Source of the DNA: Catonella sp963545085 | Lineage (GTDB): Bacteria > Bacillota > Clostridia > Lachnospirales > Lachnospiraceae | Direction of reading: 5' to 3' | NCBI GenBank assembly: GCA_963545085.1 | Contig: CAUUHV010000001.1 | Location: forward strand, 124,001 to 188,000 | DNA length: 64,000 nt | In this document: piece by piece, positions 51,084-59,622 of the stretch | Layout: each line of letters opens with the position of its first letter | How positions within the stretch are numbered: position 1 is the stretch's first letter | Program-made: the position numbers and the translations under genes | Notes under the pieces: model-generated | The model's database searches: none | Told to the model about the DNA's origin: nothing | What the model saw: the letters and a program-made list of their open reading frames with translations, nothing else

Positions 51084-52281
51084 ATTAAAAGAAGAGCTTT
51101 TGGAAAGACTTGATTTTTCAAGAGAGCTGAGTGACGAAGAGGTAATGAATGAAATAGAAGAGAGGGTGCTTGAGGCGGGAAGAAATGACTATATAAGCGT
51201 AGAGGATAAGAAAGAACTTTGTCTTGAAATATTTAATTCCGTGAGAAGATTGGGTCCTTTACAGCAGCTTATAGACGATGATGATATTTCGGAAATTATG
51301 GTAAACGGACCGGATAATATTTTTATAGAAAAATCAGGCAAAATAAGCAGATTTGAAAGCGTGATGGAATCGGAGGAACAGCTTGAGGATATAGTTCAAC
51401 AGATAGTTTCGGGGGTGAACAGGGTAGTAAACGAGGCAAATCCGATAGTGGACGCAAGGCTTTCGGACGGTTCGAGAGTAAATGTGGTGCTTCCGCCGAT
51501 TGCGTTAAACGGAGCGGTAGTTACCATAAGAAAATTTCCCAAGATTCCGATGAATATGAAAAGACTTTTATCTTTCGGTACTCTAACCGAAGAATGCTCC
51601 GAATTTCTAAAAATCATAACGGCTTCCGGCTGCAATCTAATTGTGAGCGGCGGCACGTCATCGGGAAAAACATCATTTTTAAATGCTCTGTCCGATTACA
51701 TTCCTAAAGAAGAAAGAGTGATAGTAATGGAAGATTCTGCAGAGCTGCAAATTTTCGGCATACCCAATCTTGTAAGACTTGAAACCAGAAATTCCAATAT
51801 AGAAGGAAAAGGCGAGATAGGAATAGGAGATTTAATAAAATCAGCCTTACGAATGCGGCCGGATCGAATTCTGGTCGGCGAAGTAAGGGACGGAAACGCG
51901 GCGGTAATGCTTCTTAACGCATTCAATACCGGGCATTACGGTGAGAGTACCATACACAGCAATTCAGCGGAAGATACACTTTCGAGGCTTGAAACTCTTA
52001 TTCTTACCGGAGCGAAAATTCCAATGGAAGCGGTTAAAAGACAAATATCCTCGGCGATAGATTATATAGTGTACCTGGGCAGACTTAAGGACGGTACGAG
52101 AAGGCTTTTAGAGGTGAGTGAGCTTGAACAGGCTGAAAACGGAGATATTAAACTTAACAGGATATATGAATATGTATCCGAAAAAGGGCTTATAAGAACG
52201 GGCAAACCCGAAAAGAGCCTGTTAAAAATAGAAATGGCGGGTTTTAAAGATGAACTATTTAAAATATATGAGAACTCCTAA
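51061..52281 (+). CDS. tadA: Tad pilus assembly ATPase TadA/CpaF
   Basis: Hexameric motor ATPase that drives pilus assembly. Walker A is SGGTSSGKTSFLN, the Asp box VIVMEDSAELQ and the Walker B/His region RPDRILVGEVRDGNAAVML, then ESTIHSNSAEDTLSRLE, are intact. An N-terminal domain of about 100 residues precedes the core. The start is probably TTG 51061 with AAGGAGGG 16 bases upstream; it overlaps tadZ by 23 bases. 406 residues. Confidence 0.93.
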   Translation: MKRTLSCKLKEELLERLDFSRELSDEEVMNEIEERVLEAGRNDYISVEDKKELCLEIFNSVRRLGPLQQLIDDDDISEIMVNGPDNIFIEKSGKISRFESVMESEEQLEDIVQQIVSGVNRVVNEANPIVDARLSDGSRVNVVLPPIALNGAVVTIRKFPKIPMNMKRLLSFGTLTEECSEFLKIITASGCNLIVSGGTSSGKTSFLNALSDYIPKEERVIVMEDSAELQIFGIPNLVRLETRNSNIEGKGEIGIGDLIKSALRMRPDRILVGEVRDGNAAVMLLNAFNTGHYGESTIHSNSAEDTLSRLETLILTGAKIPMEAVKRQISSAIDYIVYLGRLKDGTRRLLEVSELEQAENGDIKLNRIYEYVSEKGLIRTGKPEKSLLKIEMAGFKDELFKIYENS

Positions 52282-52987
52282 GGAATGGATGAAATTGATT
52301 TTGATATGGTCTTCGGTATCGGCGGTCTTCGGTTTTCTGTTTTATAGAGAAATAGCAGGCGCAGCGGCAGTTTTCCCTTTTATCTTCGTATATGAGAGAT
52401 TTGAAAGAAAAAAGCTCATAGAGGACAGAAAAAGAAAGCTTGCGGCTCAGTTTGTGGAAGCGGTAAAAGTAATGACGGGAGGGCTTAAGGCGGGAAATTC
52501 TCTTGAAAAAACCGTAACAAAGGCAAGAGAAAGACTTCTTGATATTTATTCCGAAGATGAACCGATAATGAAAGAGTTAAGTTTAATGGAGACGGGACTT
52601 AAAATGAATATTTCGGTAGAAGTCTTATTTTCGGATTTCGGAAAAAGAAGCGGAGTTGAGGATATAAGGGAGTTTGCGGAAGTTTGTGCCATTTCAAAAA
52701 GAGCCGGAGGAAATTTGGTTAAGGTCATGGAACATACTTCGGATTTTATAGTCGAAAAAGCGGAAATAGAAAGAGATATACAGACCGTGATAAGCGGAAA
52801 AAAACTTGAAGGAAGATGCATGGCATTTGTACTTCCGGGACTTCTTGCCTATATGAATTTTACCATGGGGGATATGATGAGCTCTCTTTACCATAATTTT
52901 ACGGGCAGGCTTATTATGAGCGGAGCGCTTGCGGGATATCTGATTTGCCTTCTTTGGTTTGAGAAACTTACGGATATAAAGGTGTGA
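52250..52987 (+). CDS. tadB: Tad pilus inner-membrane platform protein TadB
   Basis: Type II secretion F-like protein, 245 residues. Two N-terminal helices, the cytoplasmic GspF domain (LAAQFVEAVKVMTGGLKAGNSLEKTV, then EFAEVCAISKRAGGNLVKVM) and C-terminal membrane segments around LPGLLAYMNF. It overlaps tadA by 32 bases. Pairs with the TadC-like protein to form the pilus platform. Confidence 0.88.
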   Translation: MNYLKYMRTPKEWMKLILIWSSVSAVFGFLFYREIAGAAAVFPFIFVYERFERKKLIEDRKRKLAAQFVEAVKVMTGGLKAGNSLEKTVTKARERLLDIYSEDEPIMKELSLMETGLKMNISVEVLFSDFGKRSGVEDIREFAEVCAISKRAGGNLVKVMEHTSDFIVEKAEIERDIQTVISGKKLEGRCMAFVLPGLLAYMNFTMGDMMSSLYHNFTGRLIMSGALAGYLICLLWFEKLTDIKV

Positions 52988-52988
52988 T

Positions 52989-54194
52989 ATGAGTATATTA
53001 AAGGAGTTTGATAAAGGACAGAAGAAAAAAATAATTGCGGTGTTTGTAATATCTTTTATCTGCATACTTTCCGCACTTATTTATGATTACGGTTTAAAGG
53101 AAGAAAGAATGTCTAAACTATCAAGACCGGAAGCGTATGAGGCTGAAAAGGAAGTAAGTTTTTTAATAGAGGCTGATAACGGAGGAGAGGTAAAAAGGTG
53201 GAAATATGAGGGGAGGATAGGAATGAAGAAGCTTACGGAGGCTGAAATCGAAGCGTATATAAGCTCCGCGTTTAAAAAGGTGGAGGAAAAGCTCGCTTTA
53301 ACCGACTGCAAAATAACGGGAAAATTTGAACTCATAACCGGAGTTTCTGAAAATCCGGCAGTTATAAGCTGGAGTTTTGAGCCTGAAGGACTCATTTCGG
53401 AAGATGGGGAAACGGATGTCGAAACGGTAAGAGATGAAACTGCTGTAAAGGCGACGGTAAAGGTATCGGTCGGTGAGAAGGAGGAGGAAAGGAAATATGA
53501 TCTTATCTTAATTCCGCCTGAAAGAGATTCGGAAGAAGTGATGAAATATGAGGTTGAAAACGGATTAACCGGGCTTTTAAGCGAAGGAGAGAATAAGAGC
53601 GTAAGCCTTCCGGAAAAAATAGGAGGGTACTCCACAAGGTTTATGCTCCCTGTAAATGAGCTTGCGCCGAAAGCTGCCGGATTTTCGATTTTGACTTTAG
53701 CTGCTCTTGTTATGCTGTTAAAGGAAGAAAATAAGAAAAAGGTAATAAAAAGAGAAACGGAGCTTAGGGAGGGATACGCATATTTTACGGGAAGATTTTC
53801 AGTGCTTTTAGGAGCGGGACTTAATTTGCCTGCTATTTGGAGAAAGCTGGATGCGGAGGAGAGTTTTAACGAAAGTCTTAATCATGAGATAAGTATTACT
53901 GTATGGGAGCTCGGAAACGGAAAGACGGAAAGGGAGGCTTATGAGAATTTCGGCAAAAGGATAGGCGGCATGCAGTATCCGAAGTTTTCCTCAATCCTGG
54001 CGGAGAATATTAAGATGGGCTCGGGACAGATATTGAAAAGACTTGAGGAGGAAGCAAAGGAAGCAATGGAGGAGAGAAAAAATAACGCGAAGATAAAGGG
54101 AGAAACTGCCGATACTAAGCTGTTGCTTCCCATGCTTTTACAACTTTGCCTGGTAATGCTCATTATAATGCTGCCTGCAATGATGTCCATGTAG
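52989..54194 (+). CDS. tadC: TadC-like platform protein with large extracytoplasmic insertion
   Basis: 401 residues in three parts. TM1 is at about 15-33 (IIAVFVISFICILSALIYDY). A beta-rich, acidic segment of about 190 residues (35-225, with ATVKVSVGEKEEERKYDLIL) lies between TM1 and a second membrane helix near 230-246, so it is probably outside the cell. A GspF-type domain then follows (YAYFTGRFSVLLGAGLNLPA to the LLLPMLLQLCLVMLIIMLPAM membrane end). Standard TadC proteins have no such insertion. It begins one base after tadB. The role of the insertion is unknown. Confidence 0.8.
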   Translation: MSILKEFDKGQKKKIIAVFVISFICILSALIYDYGLKEERMSKLSRPEAYEAEKEVSFLIEADNGGEVKRWKYEGRIGMKKLTEAEIEAYISSAFKKVEEKLALTDCKITGKFELITGVSENPAVISWSFEPEGLISEDGETDVETVRDETAVKATVKVSVGEKEEERKYDLILIPPERDSEEVMKYEVENGLTGLLSEGENKSVSLPEKIGGYSTRFMLPVNELAPKAAGFSILTLAALVMLLKEENKKKVIKRETELREGYAYFTGRFSVLLGAGLNLPAIWRKLDAEESFNESLNHEISITVWELGNGKTEREAYENFGKRIGGMQYPKFSSILAENIKMGSGQILKRLEEEAKEAMEERKNNAKIKGETADTKLLLPMLLQLCLVMLIIMLPAMMSM

Positions 54195-54241
54195 AAAGGT
54201 TACGGCTTTTGTATAAATAATTTAAGTAAAAAAGTTAACTG

Positions 54242-54301
54242 TTCCGCGGCAGTCATCGTGCGATAGAGCGAACTTGTCCGTACGATTCGATGTCTGCGGA
54301 A
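54242..54301 (+). promoter_or_regulatory. Large stem-loop upstream of the Flp pilin gene
   Basis: Outer stem TTCCGC / GCGGAA (54242-54247 with 54296-54301). Inner stem ATCGTGCG (54255-54262) with CGTACGAT (54279-54286), one G-U pair. It lies between the TadC-like gene and the pilin start, where it could stabilise or separate pilin mRNA. Confidence 0.5.
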
Positions 54302-54322
54302 ATAAAAAGGGAGGTAATTATT

Positions 54323-54568
54323 ATGATAAAGGTAAAAAACGGAATTAAGGATTTTCAGTACAAAGTATTTGTAAAAGGAATGATTTTAAAAGAACGTTTG
54401 AAAGAATTTAGAGAGGATGACAAAGGAATAGCGGTAATAGAAATAGTCCTCATTTTGGCGGTACTTATGGCTCTTGTCATAGTATTCAGGAAAAATATAA
54501 AGGATATTATAGACGGCATATTTAGGCAGATATCAAATAATAAAGATGAGGTTTTAAAAAAATATTAA
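54323..54568 (+). CDS. flp: Flp-type pilin precursor
   Basis: Major pilus subunit candidate, 81 residues. A basic leader of about 35 residues ends in Gly35, followed by IAVIE, with Glu at +5 of the mature chain, then a hydrophobic helix (IVLILAVLMALVIVF) and a short charged tail. This matches the class of Flp1-like pilins cut by TadV-type peptidases. The start is ATG 54323 with GGGAGG eight bases upstream; the in-frame ATG at 54290 lies in the stem-loop and is not used. Confidence 0.85.
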   Translation: MIKVKNGIKDFQYKVFVKGMILKERLKEFREDDKGIAVIEIVLILAVLMALVIVFRKNIKDIIDGIFRQISNNKDEVLKKY

Positions 54569-54612
54569 AAGATAGAAGCATAAAGAAAGGCAGCGAAACG
54601 AGGAGGAATACA

Positions 54613-56505
54613 ATGAAACTGAAAGGCTCTGTAACAATTTTTCTTTCACTTATACTTTTAATAGTGATAGGGATAATAGGGAGCCTTTTAGAGGCTGCAA
54701 GGGTGAAGGTTGCGGAAGAAATAACTCTTGATAACGGCTATCTTGCGGAAAGCAATATCCTTGCGGAGTATCAAAGAGAGCTTTGGGACGATTATCACGT
54801 GTTTTTTGTAGACGCCGGAGAACTTCAGGGAGATATAGGCATTGAGAGACTCGGTAATAAGTATATTGAAAAAATGATAGATGACGGAGAAGGAGAAAAT
54901 AAAAACTTTATGGGAGCCGAGGCGAAATTTGATTATCTTAATTTTACCGAAAGTATGACGGAGGAAAGCTGTACGTATTTTGTAAAGCAGGTCGCGGCAT
55001 ACATGAAATACGGCGCCGCAAAAGCTTCGGCGGAGCTTGTCTTGGGAGATACTGATGCCCTTAAAAAGTATGAAAAGGGAGCGGAGGCGCTTAAAAAGGT
55101 AATTAAAGTAAAAACGGAGGTTGAAAATAAACTCATAAAGCTCAGTAAGACAAAGCAAAAAATAGAAGAAAAGCTGTATAGAGTTCAGGAAAAGCTTGAA
55201 GATATTAGAAGGCTGACGGAGAAAGCGGGAAGCATAAAAGATGTCGGGGATATTTCAAAGTTTAAAGGTGATTTAAATAATCTTATATATAAGATTAAAG
55301 AGGAGAAGAACGGTTTAAATACGGAATTTTTAAATTATGACAATGAGAAGGAGAAAAGTCTTGACGCAGTAAACGAATATAAAGACGAACTTGAAAAGAA
55401 CAGAAATGAGTTGCAAAAGGAAAATTATGAATATTTAAAGAAAAATATGGAAGAAGGTATGGGAGGAAATGAGGATATAAAAAGAAAACTGGAAAATAAC
55501 GAAAGAAGGTTAAATAATCTTTTAGAAATATCCGAAAGGGAGGACAGTAAAATTTCAGATATTGAGAAAGCCGTAAAAGAAATAGATTTTGATATAAAAA
55601 AGGGCAAAAAGAAGAATACGAAAAAGATTGATAAAGCGATTAAAAAGTATAAAAAGGAAACCGAAACGGCAATCTCAGGAAATGGAAATATTATACTTTC
55701 CGCCCTTACGGAAGGTAAAATTTCCGGCAAAAAAATAAAAGCTACCGATTGGAATGAATTTGAGGAAAGGGGTGAAAGTGTCGAATCCGGAGGTGTAGAC
55801 AAAGTGCTTTTGCTGCTTTACGCAAAGACTCATTTTAAGGACTATTTAACAAACAAAGCTGAGAAAGAAAAAGGCGGTACCGCGGACGGAATGAAGAACG
55901 GTAAAAAAGAAAAGCCGGAGGCTCTTGACTACGGAATAGAATACCTTGCGATAGGGAAGGACAGTGATGAAGCGAACCTTACGGGAGTATTGGAAAGAAT
56001 TTTCGGTATACGCACCATGATTCAGTATTCCTATCTTATTACAAAAGAGGACAAAGTGGCTGAAGCAAAAGCTATCGCGGCAAGTATAGCGGGGGCTTTG
56101 GGCATTCCGTCAGCGGCGGCGGCAATAGAAACGGGAATTCTTATGTCGTGGGCTATGGCTGATGCGAAAAAGGATGTTAATTCATTAACAAGAGGAGAAG
56201 AAATCCCGCTTCATCCTTCAACAGAGTCATTAAAGGCGGGCTACAGAAAATATTTATATATGTTTTTGCTTGCCGCGTCAGGTAAGCTTCCTATTCGAAC
56301 GGTTAAATTGATCGAGCAGAATATGAAGCTCAGATACAATGAGAATTTTAAAGCCGATAACTGTTTTTCCGGAGTATCGGGAGAAATAACTCTTAAAGTA
56401 AGGCCTAAAATATTCAGAATGAAATTTTTGGACGGAATTGCAGGTGAAAATTTTGGAGGTTGGAAATACAGCCTTCAGTTAAATAAGAGTCTCGGTATGG
56501 AATAA
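54613..56505 (+). CDS. DUF5702-type TadG-like minor pilus protein
   Basis: 630 residues. The N-terminal membrane helix follows GSVTIF (KGSVTIFLSLILLIVIGIIG, then SLLEAARV), the start seen in DUF5702 proteins of clostridial Tad loci; the +5 residue is Phe, not Glu. A long Lys/Glu-rich coiled coil spans about 140-350, followed by a globular end with HPSTESLKAGYRKYLYMFLLAASG. It is expected on the outer face, like TadG, but no von Willebrand domain is visible. Role in adhesion or pilus tip suspected. Confidence 0.72.
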   Translation: MKLKGSVTIFLSLILLIVIGIIGSLLEAARVKVAEEITLDNGYLAESNILAEYQRELWDDYHVFFVDAGELQGDIGIERLGNKYIEKMIDDGEGENKNFMGAEAKFDYLNFTESMTEESCTYFVKQVAAYMKYGAAKASAELVLGDTDALKKYEKGAEALKKVIKVKTEVENKLIKLSKTKQKIEEKLYRVQEKLEDIRRLTEKAGSIKDVGDISKFKGDLNNLIYKIKEEKNGLNTEFLNYDNEKEKSLDAVNEYKDELEKNRNELQKENYEYLKKNMEEGMGGNEDIKRKLENNERRLNNLLEISEREDSKISDIEKAVKEIDFDIKKGKKKNTKKIDKAIKKYKKETETAISGNGNIILSALTEGKISGKKIKATDWNEFEERGESVESGGVDKVLLLLYAKTHFKDYLTNKAEKEKGGTADGMKNGKKEKPEALDYGIEYLAIGKDSDEANLTGVLERIFGIRTMIQYSYLITKEDKVAEAKAIAASIAGALGIPSAAAAIETGILMSWAMADAKKDVNSLTRGEEIPLHPSTESLKAGYRKYLYMFLLAASGKLPIRTVKLIEQNMKLRYNENFKADNCFSGVSGEITLKVRPKIFRMKFLDGIAGENFGGWKYSLQLNKSLGME

Positions 56506-56513
56506 CGGCTGTT

Positions 56514-57326
56514 ATGAAGTGTCCGCATATAAGGCAGGGAAAGGAGGAAAAGCCGATAAGAAATAATCAAACAAATATAAAAAATGCTCTGAATTCACAA
56601 AAAATCAAACACAAAAATAAAATAGAGGCCTATATAATGCGGATAATTCTTAGCAGCCGTAAAAAGCTTAAAAAAGCTTTACTTTTGTCGACTTTTGCTT
56701 CAAAAAAAGTGAGGATAAGAGGCAGTCTTACTTTGGAAGCCGCTGTGGCGGTTCCTTTGTTTATTCTTGCAATAAGTCAGATGATTTTTTGGATAAAGTT
56801 TTGTGACACTCAGACATCACTGTCGGCATTAGCTGCCGCAGAGGCGAGAAAGGTGGCGGCAAACACATTTTTTACGGAAGAAGAGCCTGATGACACGCTG
56901 GTATTTTCGACAAAGGGAGAAAAGCTTAATGGAATATACTTTTCAAGGACTGCTGTGGCAAGGACCTTTACAGGAAGATATTACGATGAGAATACCGGAG
57001 AAAACAAAGGAAATATTCTGGTATTTGTTACTGAAAACGGTAAGGTGTATCACAATGATAAAGCATGCTCCCACATAAAGCTTTCGATAAAAGCGGTACA
57101 GTATTCCGAAGTGAAAAACTTAAGAAATGCGGACGGAGGAAAATATTACCGGTGTGAACGTTGTATTAAAGGCGAGCCGCATGGACAGGTTTTTATAACA
57201 AAAGAAGGAAGAAGAATACACTCACATAAAAGATGCAGCGGAATAAAACGGACGGTGAGAGGGATGCCTTTAAAGGAAGCAAAAGCTTTGGGGTACAGAC
57301 CATGTGAAAGGTGCGGATTTAAATGA
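56514..57326 (+). CDS. TadE-like pseudopilin fused to two Cys-rich modules
   Basis: 270 residues. A long basic leader ends at Gly70, followed by SLTLE with Glu at +5 and a membrane helix (AAVAVPLFILAISQMIF), the TadE pattern. After residue 175 come two related modules, each with a His-x-Cys segment and a CxxC end: 178-217 (VYHNDKACSHIKL, then YYRCERC) and 236-267 (HSHKRCSGIKR, then GYRPCERC). Such modules could bind zinc. I know no standard TadE with these. The start is not certain: no good ribosome site precedes ATG 56514; AAAGGAGG at about 56538 has no ATG near it; ATG 56637 is an alternative that keeps the motif. Confidence 0.72.
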   Translation: MKCPHIRQGKEEKPIRNNQTNIKNALNSQKIKHKNKIEAYIMRIILSSRKKLKKALLLSTFASKKVRIRGSLTLEAAVAVPLFILAISQMIFWIKFCDTQTSLSALAAAEARKVAANTFFTEEEPDDTLVFSTKGEKLNGIYFSRTAVARTFTGRYYDENTGENKGNILVFVTENGKVYHNDKACSHIKLSIKAVQYSEVKNLRNADGGKYYRCERCIKGEPHGQVFITKEGRRIHSHKRCSGIKRTVRGMPLKEAKALGYRPCERCGFK

Positions 57327-57727
57327 TTGAAATTTTAGTATTTTCAATTCTTTCGACAGTAGATATATTGAAAAGAGAGATACCGCCGTATACCCTGTTC
57401 GGAGCGGTTTTAATTTTAATTATACCTGCGGCACAAAGAGATGAACTGAATTACATGGGAGCTGCGGCAGGCGCATGTCTGATTCTATTCAGCCTGATTA
57501 CCGGACAGAGCTTCGGACTTGCCGATGCGATTGTTTTGTCCGTACTGTCTTTAAGATATGGAACCGTGAGCATGCTCATGATCCTTTTTACAGCAGATAT
57601 AATGCTGCTTTTCTTTGAATTCGTCAGAATGATAATAAAGAAAAGAGATAAAAGTCTGCCCTTTATTCCCTTTATTTCGCTGTCTTATTTTGCGATAAAC
57701 TGTATGAAAATATTGGAGGGAACATGA
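57323..57727 (+). CDS. tadV: Short A24 prepilin peptidase TadV/CpaA
   Basis: Membrane aspartyl protease that removes pilin leaders. 134 residues with four or more helices. The two catalytic aspartates are at Asp14 (VDILKREIP) and Asp68 (GLADAI, a variant of the GxGD motif). It lacks the methylase domain of large prepilin peptidases, as is usual for Tad systems. It overlaps the pseudopilin genes on both sides by four bases. Its likely substrates are the Flp pilin and the TadE-like proteins of this locus. Confidence 0.85.
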   Translation: MIEILVFSILSTVDILKREIPPYTLFGAVLILIIPAAQRDELNYMGAAAGACLILFSLITGQSFGLADAIVLSVLSLRYGTVSMLMILFTADIMLLFFEFVRMIIKKRDKSLPFIPFISLSYFAINCMKILEGT

Positions 57728-58140
57728 AGTTTAAAGGAAGTATGACACTTGAAGCGGCTTATATTTTTCCTATTACTATAGTAATAGTATTTGCGTTGAT
57801 TTTTTTTGCTTATTACGAGCATGACATAACGGTAATTAAAAGTGAGGTAAGAACACTTCTCATTAAAACGGTTGAGGAAGGAAAAAAGAGCGGCATTAAA
57901 GAAGAATTTGAAAACAGGAAAAAAGCCGCCTTATTTTATCTGCTATATTCCGTTTTGTCAGAAGAAAACTCCGGTAAAAGGGCAAAGTTATCCGTAGGGG
58001 TAAATTTTAAAATTCTTCCGTTTGTTTCGGAATATTTGGATAGTAGTCTTACGGACGGAAGTTTTGAAGAAATTAAAGAGGGTTATACCCCGCAGACTGC
58101 GGTAAGAAGAGCTGTCGGAATATTGGGTGAAAGTGAATAA
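57724..58140 (+). CDS. tadE: TadE-like pseudopilin
   Basis: 138 residues. Short leader with Gly5, then SMTLE (Glu at +5) and a membrane helix (IVIVFALIFFAYYEHD); the remainder is extracytoplasmic. No cysteine modules, unlike the protein at 56514-57326. Overlaps tadV by four bases and the FHA gene by 14 bases. Confidence 0.82.
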   Translation: MKFKGSMTLEAAYIFPITIVIVFALIFFAYYEHDITVIKSEVRTLLIKTVEEGKKSGIKEEFENRKKAALFYLLYSVLSEENSGKRAKLSVGVNFKILPFVSEYLDSSLTDGSFEEIKEGYTPQTAVRRAVGILGESE

Positions 58141-59503
58141 GGTGGCGAAAGAGGGAATTTCAACGGGTATGAATAACTTTGAATACATAAGTGACGGCGG
58201 AAAAAATTATCTAAAAACGGGAATGAAGCTGGGAGAGGACTATATAAGCAAGATGCTTATACATAATAATATTCCGGGAATTGTTCCCGCTCAGTTTAAA
58301 AGCAGAGACTCGGAAAACTATATTGTATATCCTGTAAACGGATTTATGCCGTTATCTCAAACTTTTGAAATAAAAAGATTTTCAGGGGAAAGGGCGGAAA
58401 GTCTTATAAGATCATTTGTAAATGCGTGTGGAGGTATGGAAGATTTTCTTTTGCCGTTTAACAGGCTTGTAATGGAGCCGGAATATATTTATGAAGGATA
58501 TGGAGTGAAAGAAAAATTTTTATGGATATATGGAAATGCGGGAAGCGCAAGTGCTTCGACACTGTTTGAATATCTTCTAAACAGAACCGACAGTAAGGAC
58601 GAGCGGGCAATTAAAATAATGTATTCCATGTATCAGGTCTGCAAAGAATATGAATTTATGGAAGCTGAAGATATGGGAGGAAGTGTGACCGGAATGCTTT
58701 ATGAAAAGGCTAAAGAGCTTATCTCGGAGCCCTTCGATTCATTTGATGAAAGGATTAAAGGATTAGTTGAGAATGAAAATGCAATGTTTAAGAAGTATTC
58801 CGAAAATAATCCTTTAAATTTTGAAAACATAAAAGACAGGGCGAGTATGAAAAAAGAAATACAGGATAAGAAAATATATGAAAATACGGGAAAAGATTAT
58901 ATATCCGTAAGAGAAAAATCTAAGGAGAGGGAAAGAGAAGAAAGGGGAAAAATGTTGCAGGCTTCGAGCAGGAATGACAAGGTTTTTGTTGCGGACAGCC
59001 TTAAAAAGGTGAAAAACACTTTTGGCAGGGTATGGACTTATCTTAATTCGGATATAGGCAGCAAAAAAAGAACTGAAGCTTCAGTAGTGGAGGAAAATGT
59101 AAGCGAGTATATGACTAAGGAGGTAAAAAGAGTGAGTGTGGCGGAACGAAGTGAGGAGAGCAGCAAACCTACAACTCTTTTAACCAACGGCTCGGTACAT
59201 GGAGGGGTTTACTGCCTAAGACCTGAAGAAAGCGGAGAGGATAATGTGATTATTACCTCATATCCGTTTTTTATAGGAAAGGCGGAGAGAGATGTGAGCC
59301 TTATTTTGGATGACAGCACGGTAAGCAGATATCATGCGAGGATAGACAGGACGGAGGATGAATTTTGGATAACGGATCTTAATTCCACGAACGGAACGTT
59401 TTTGAACGGAATACGATTACTGCCTTATGAAAGAGTATTTCTAAAAAGAGGTGATATAGTGGTGATTTCAAGAAAACGGTATGAGTTTAAATACTTGGAT
59501 TGA
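58127..59503 (+). CDS. DUF6382-FHA domain protein of the Tad locus
   Basis: 458 residues, cytoplasmic. The N-terminal 200 residues (ISDGGKNYLKTGMKL, then DFLLPFNRLVMEPEYIY) match the DUF6382 type often found with FHA. A charged linker of about 150 residues follows. The C-terminal 100 residues form an FHA domain with IGKAERDVSLILDD, SRYHARI and DLNSTNGTFLNG, so it should bind phosphothreonine. Start GTG 58127 (or GTG 58133). Its position at the end of the Tad operon suggests signal-dependent control of the pilus. No kinase is encoded nearby. Confidence 0.82.
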   Translation: MKVNKVAKEGISTGMNNFEYISDGGKNYLKTGMKLGEDYISKMLIHNNIPGIVPAQFKSRDSENYIVYPVNGFMPLSQTFEIKRFSGERAESLIRSFVNACGGMEDFLLPFNRLVMEPEYIYEGYGVKEKFLWIYGNAGSASASTLFEYLLNRTDSKDERAIKIMYSMYQVCKEYEFMEAEDMGGSVTGMLYEKAKELISEPFDSFDERIKGLVENENAMFKKYSENNPLNFENIKDRASMKKEIQDKKIYENTGKDYISVREKSKEREREERGKMLQASSRNDKVFVADSLKKVKNTFGRVWTYLNSDIGSKKRTEASVVEENVSEYMTKEVKRVSVAERSEESSKPTTLLTNGSVHGGVYCLRPEESGEDNVIITSYPFFIGKAERDVSLILDDSTVSRYHARIDRTEDEFWITDLNSTNGTFLNGIRLLPYERVFLKRGDIVVISRKRYEFKYLD

Positions 59504-59622
59504 GTGTAGAAATCACGGAAATGAAGAAGAACTGGTAAAGTGTCGCACCTTGTGTAAGGAGCCTAAATTTGGTATTATAAAATCAGAACGGAATTTTTAT
59601 AAGACTTTACGCGAGGTATGCC

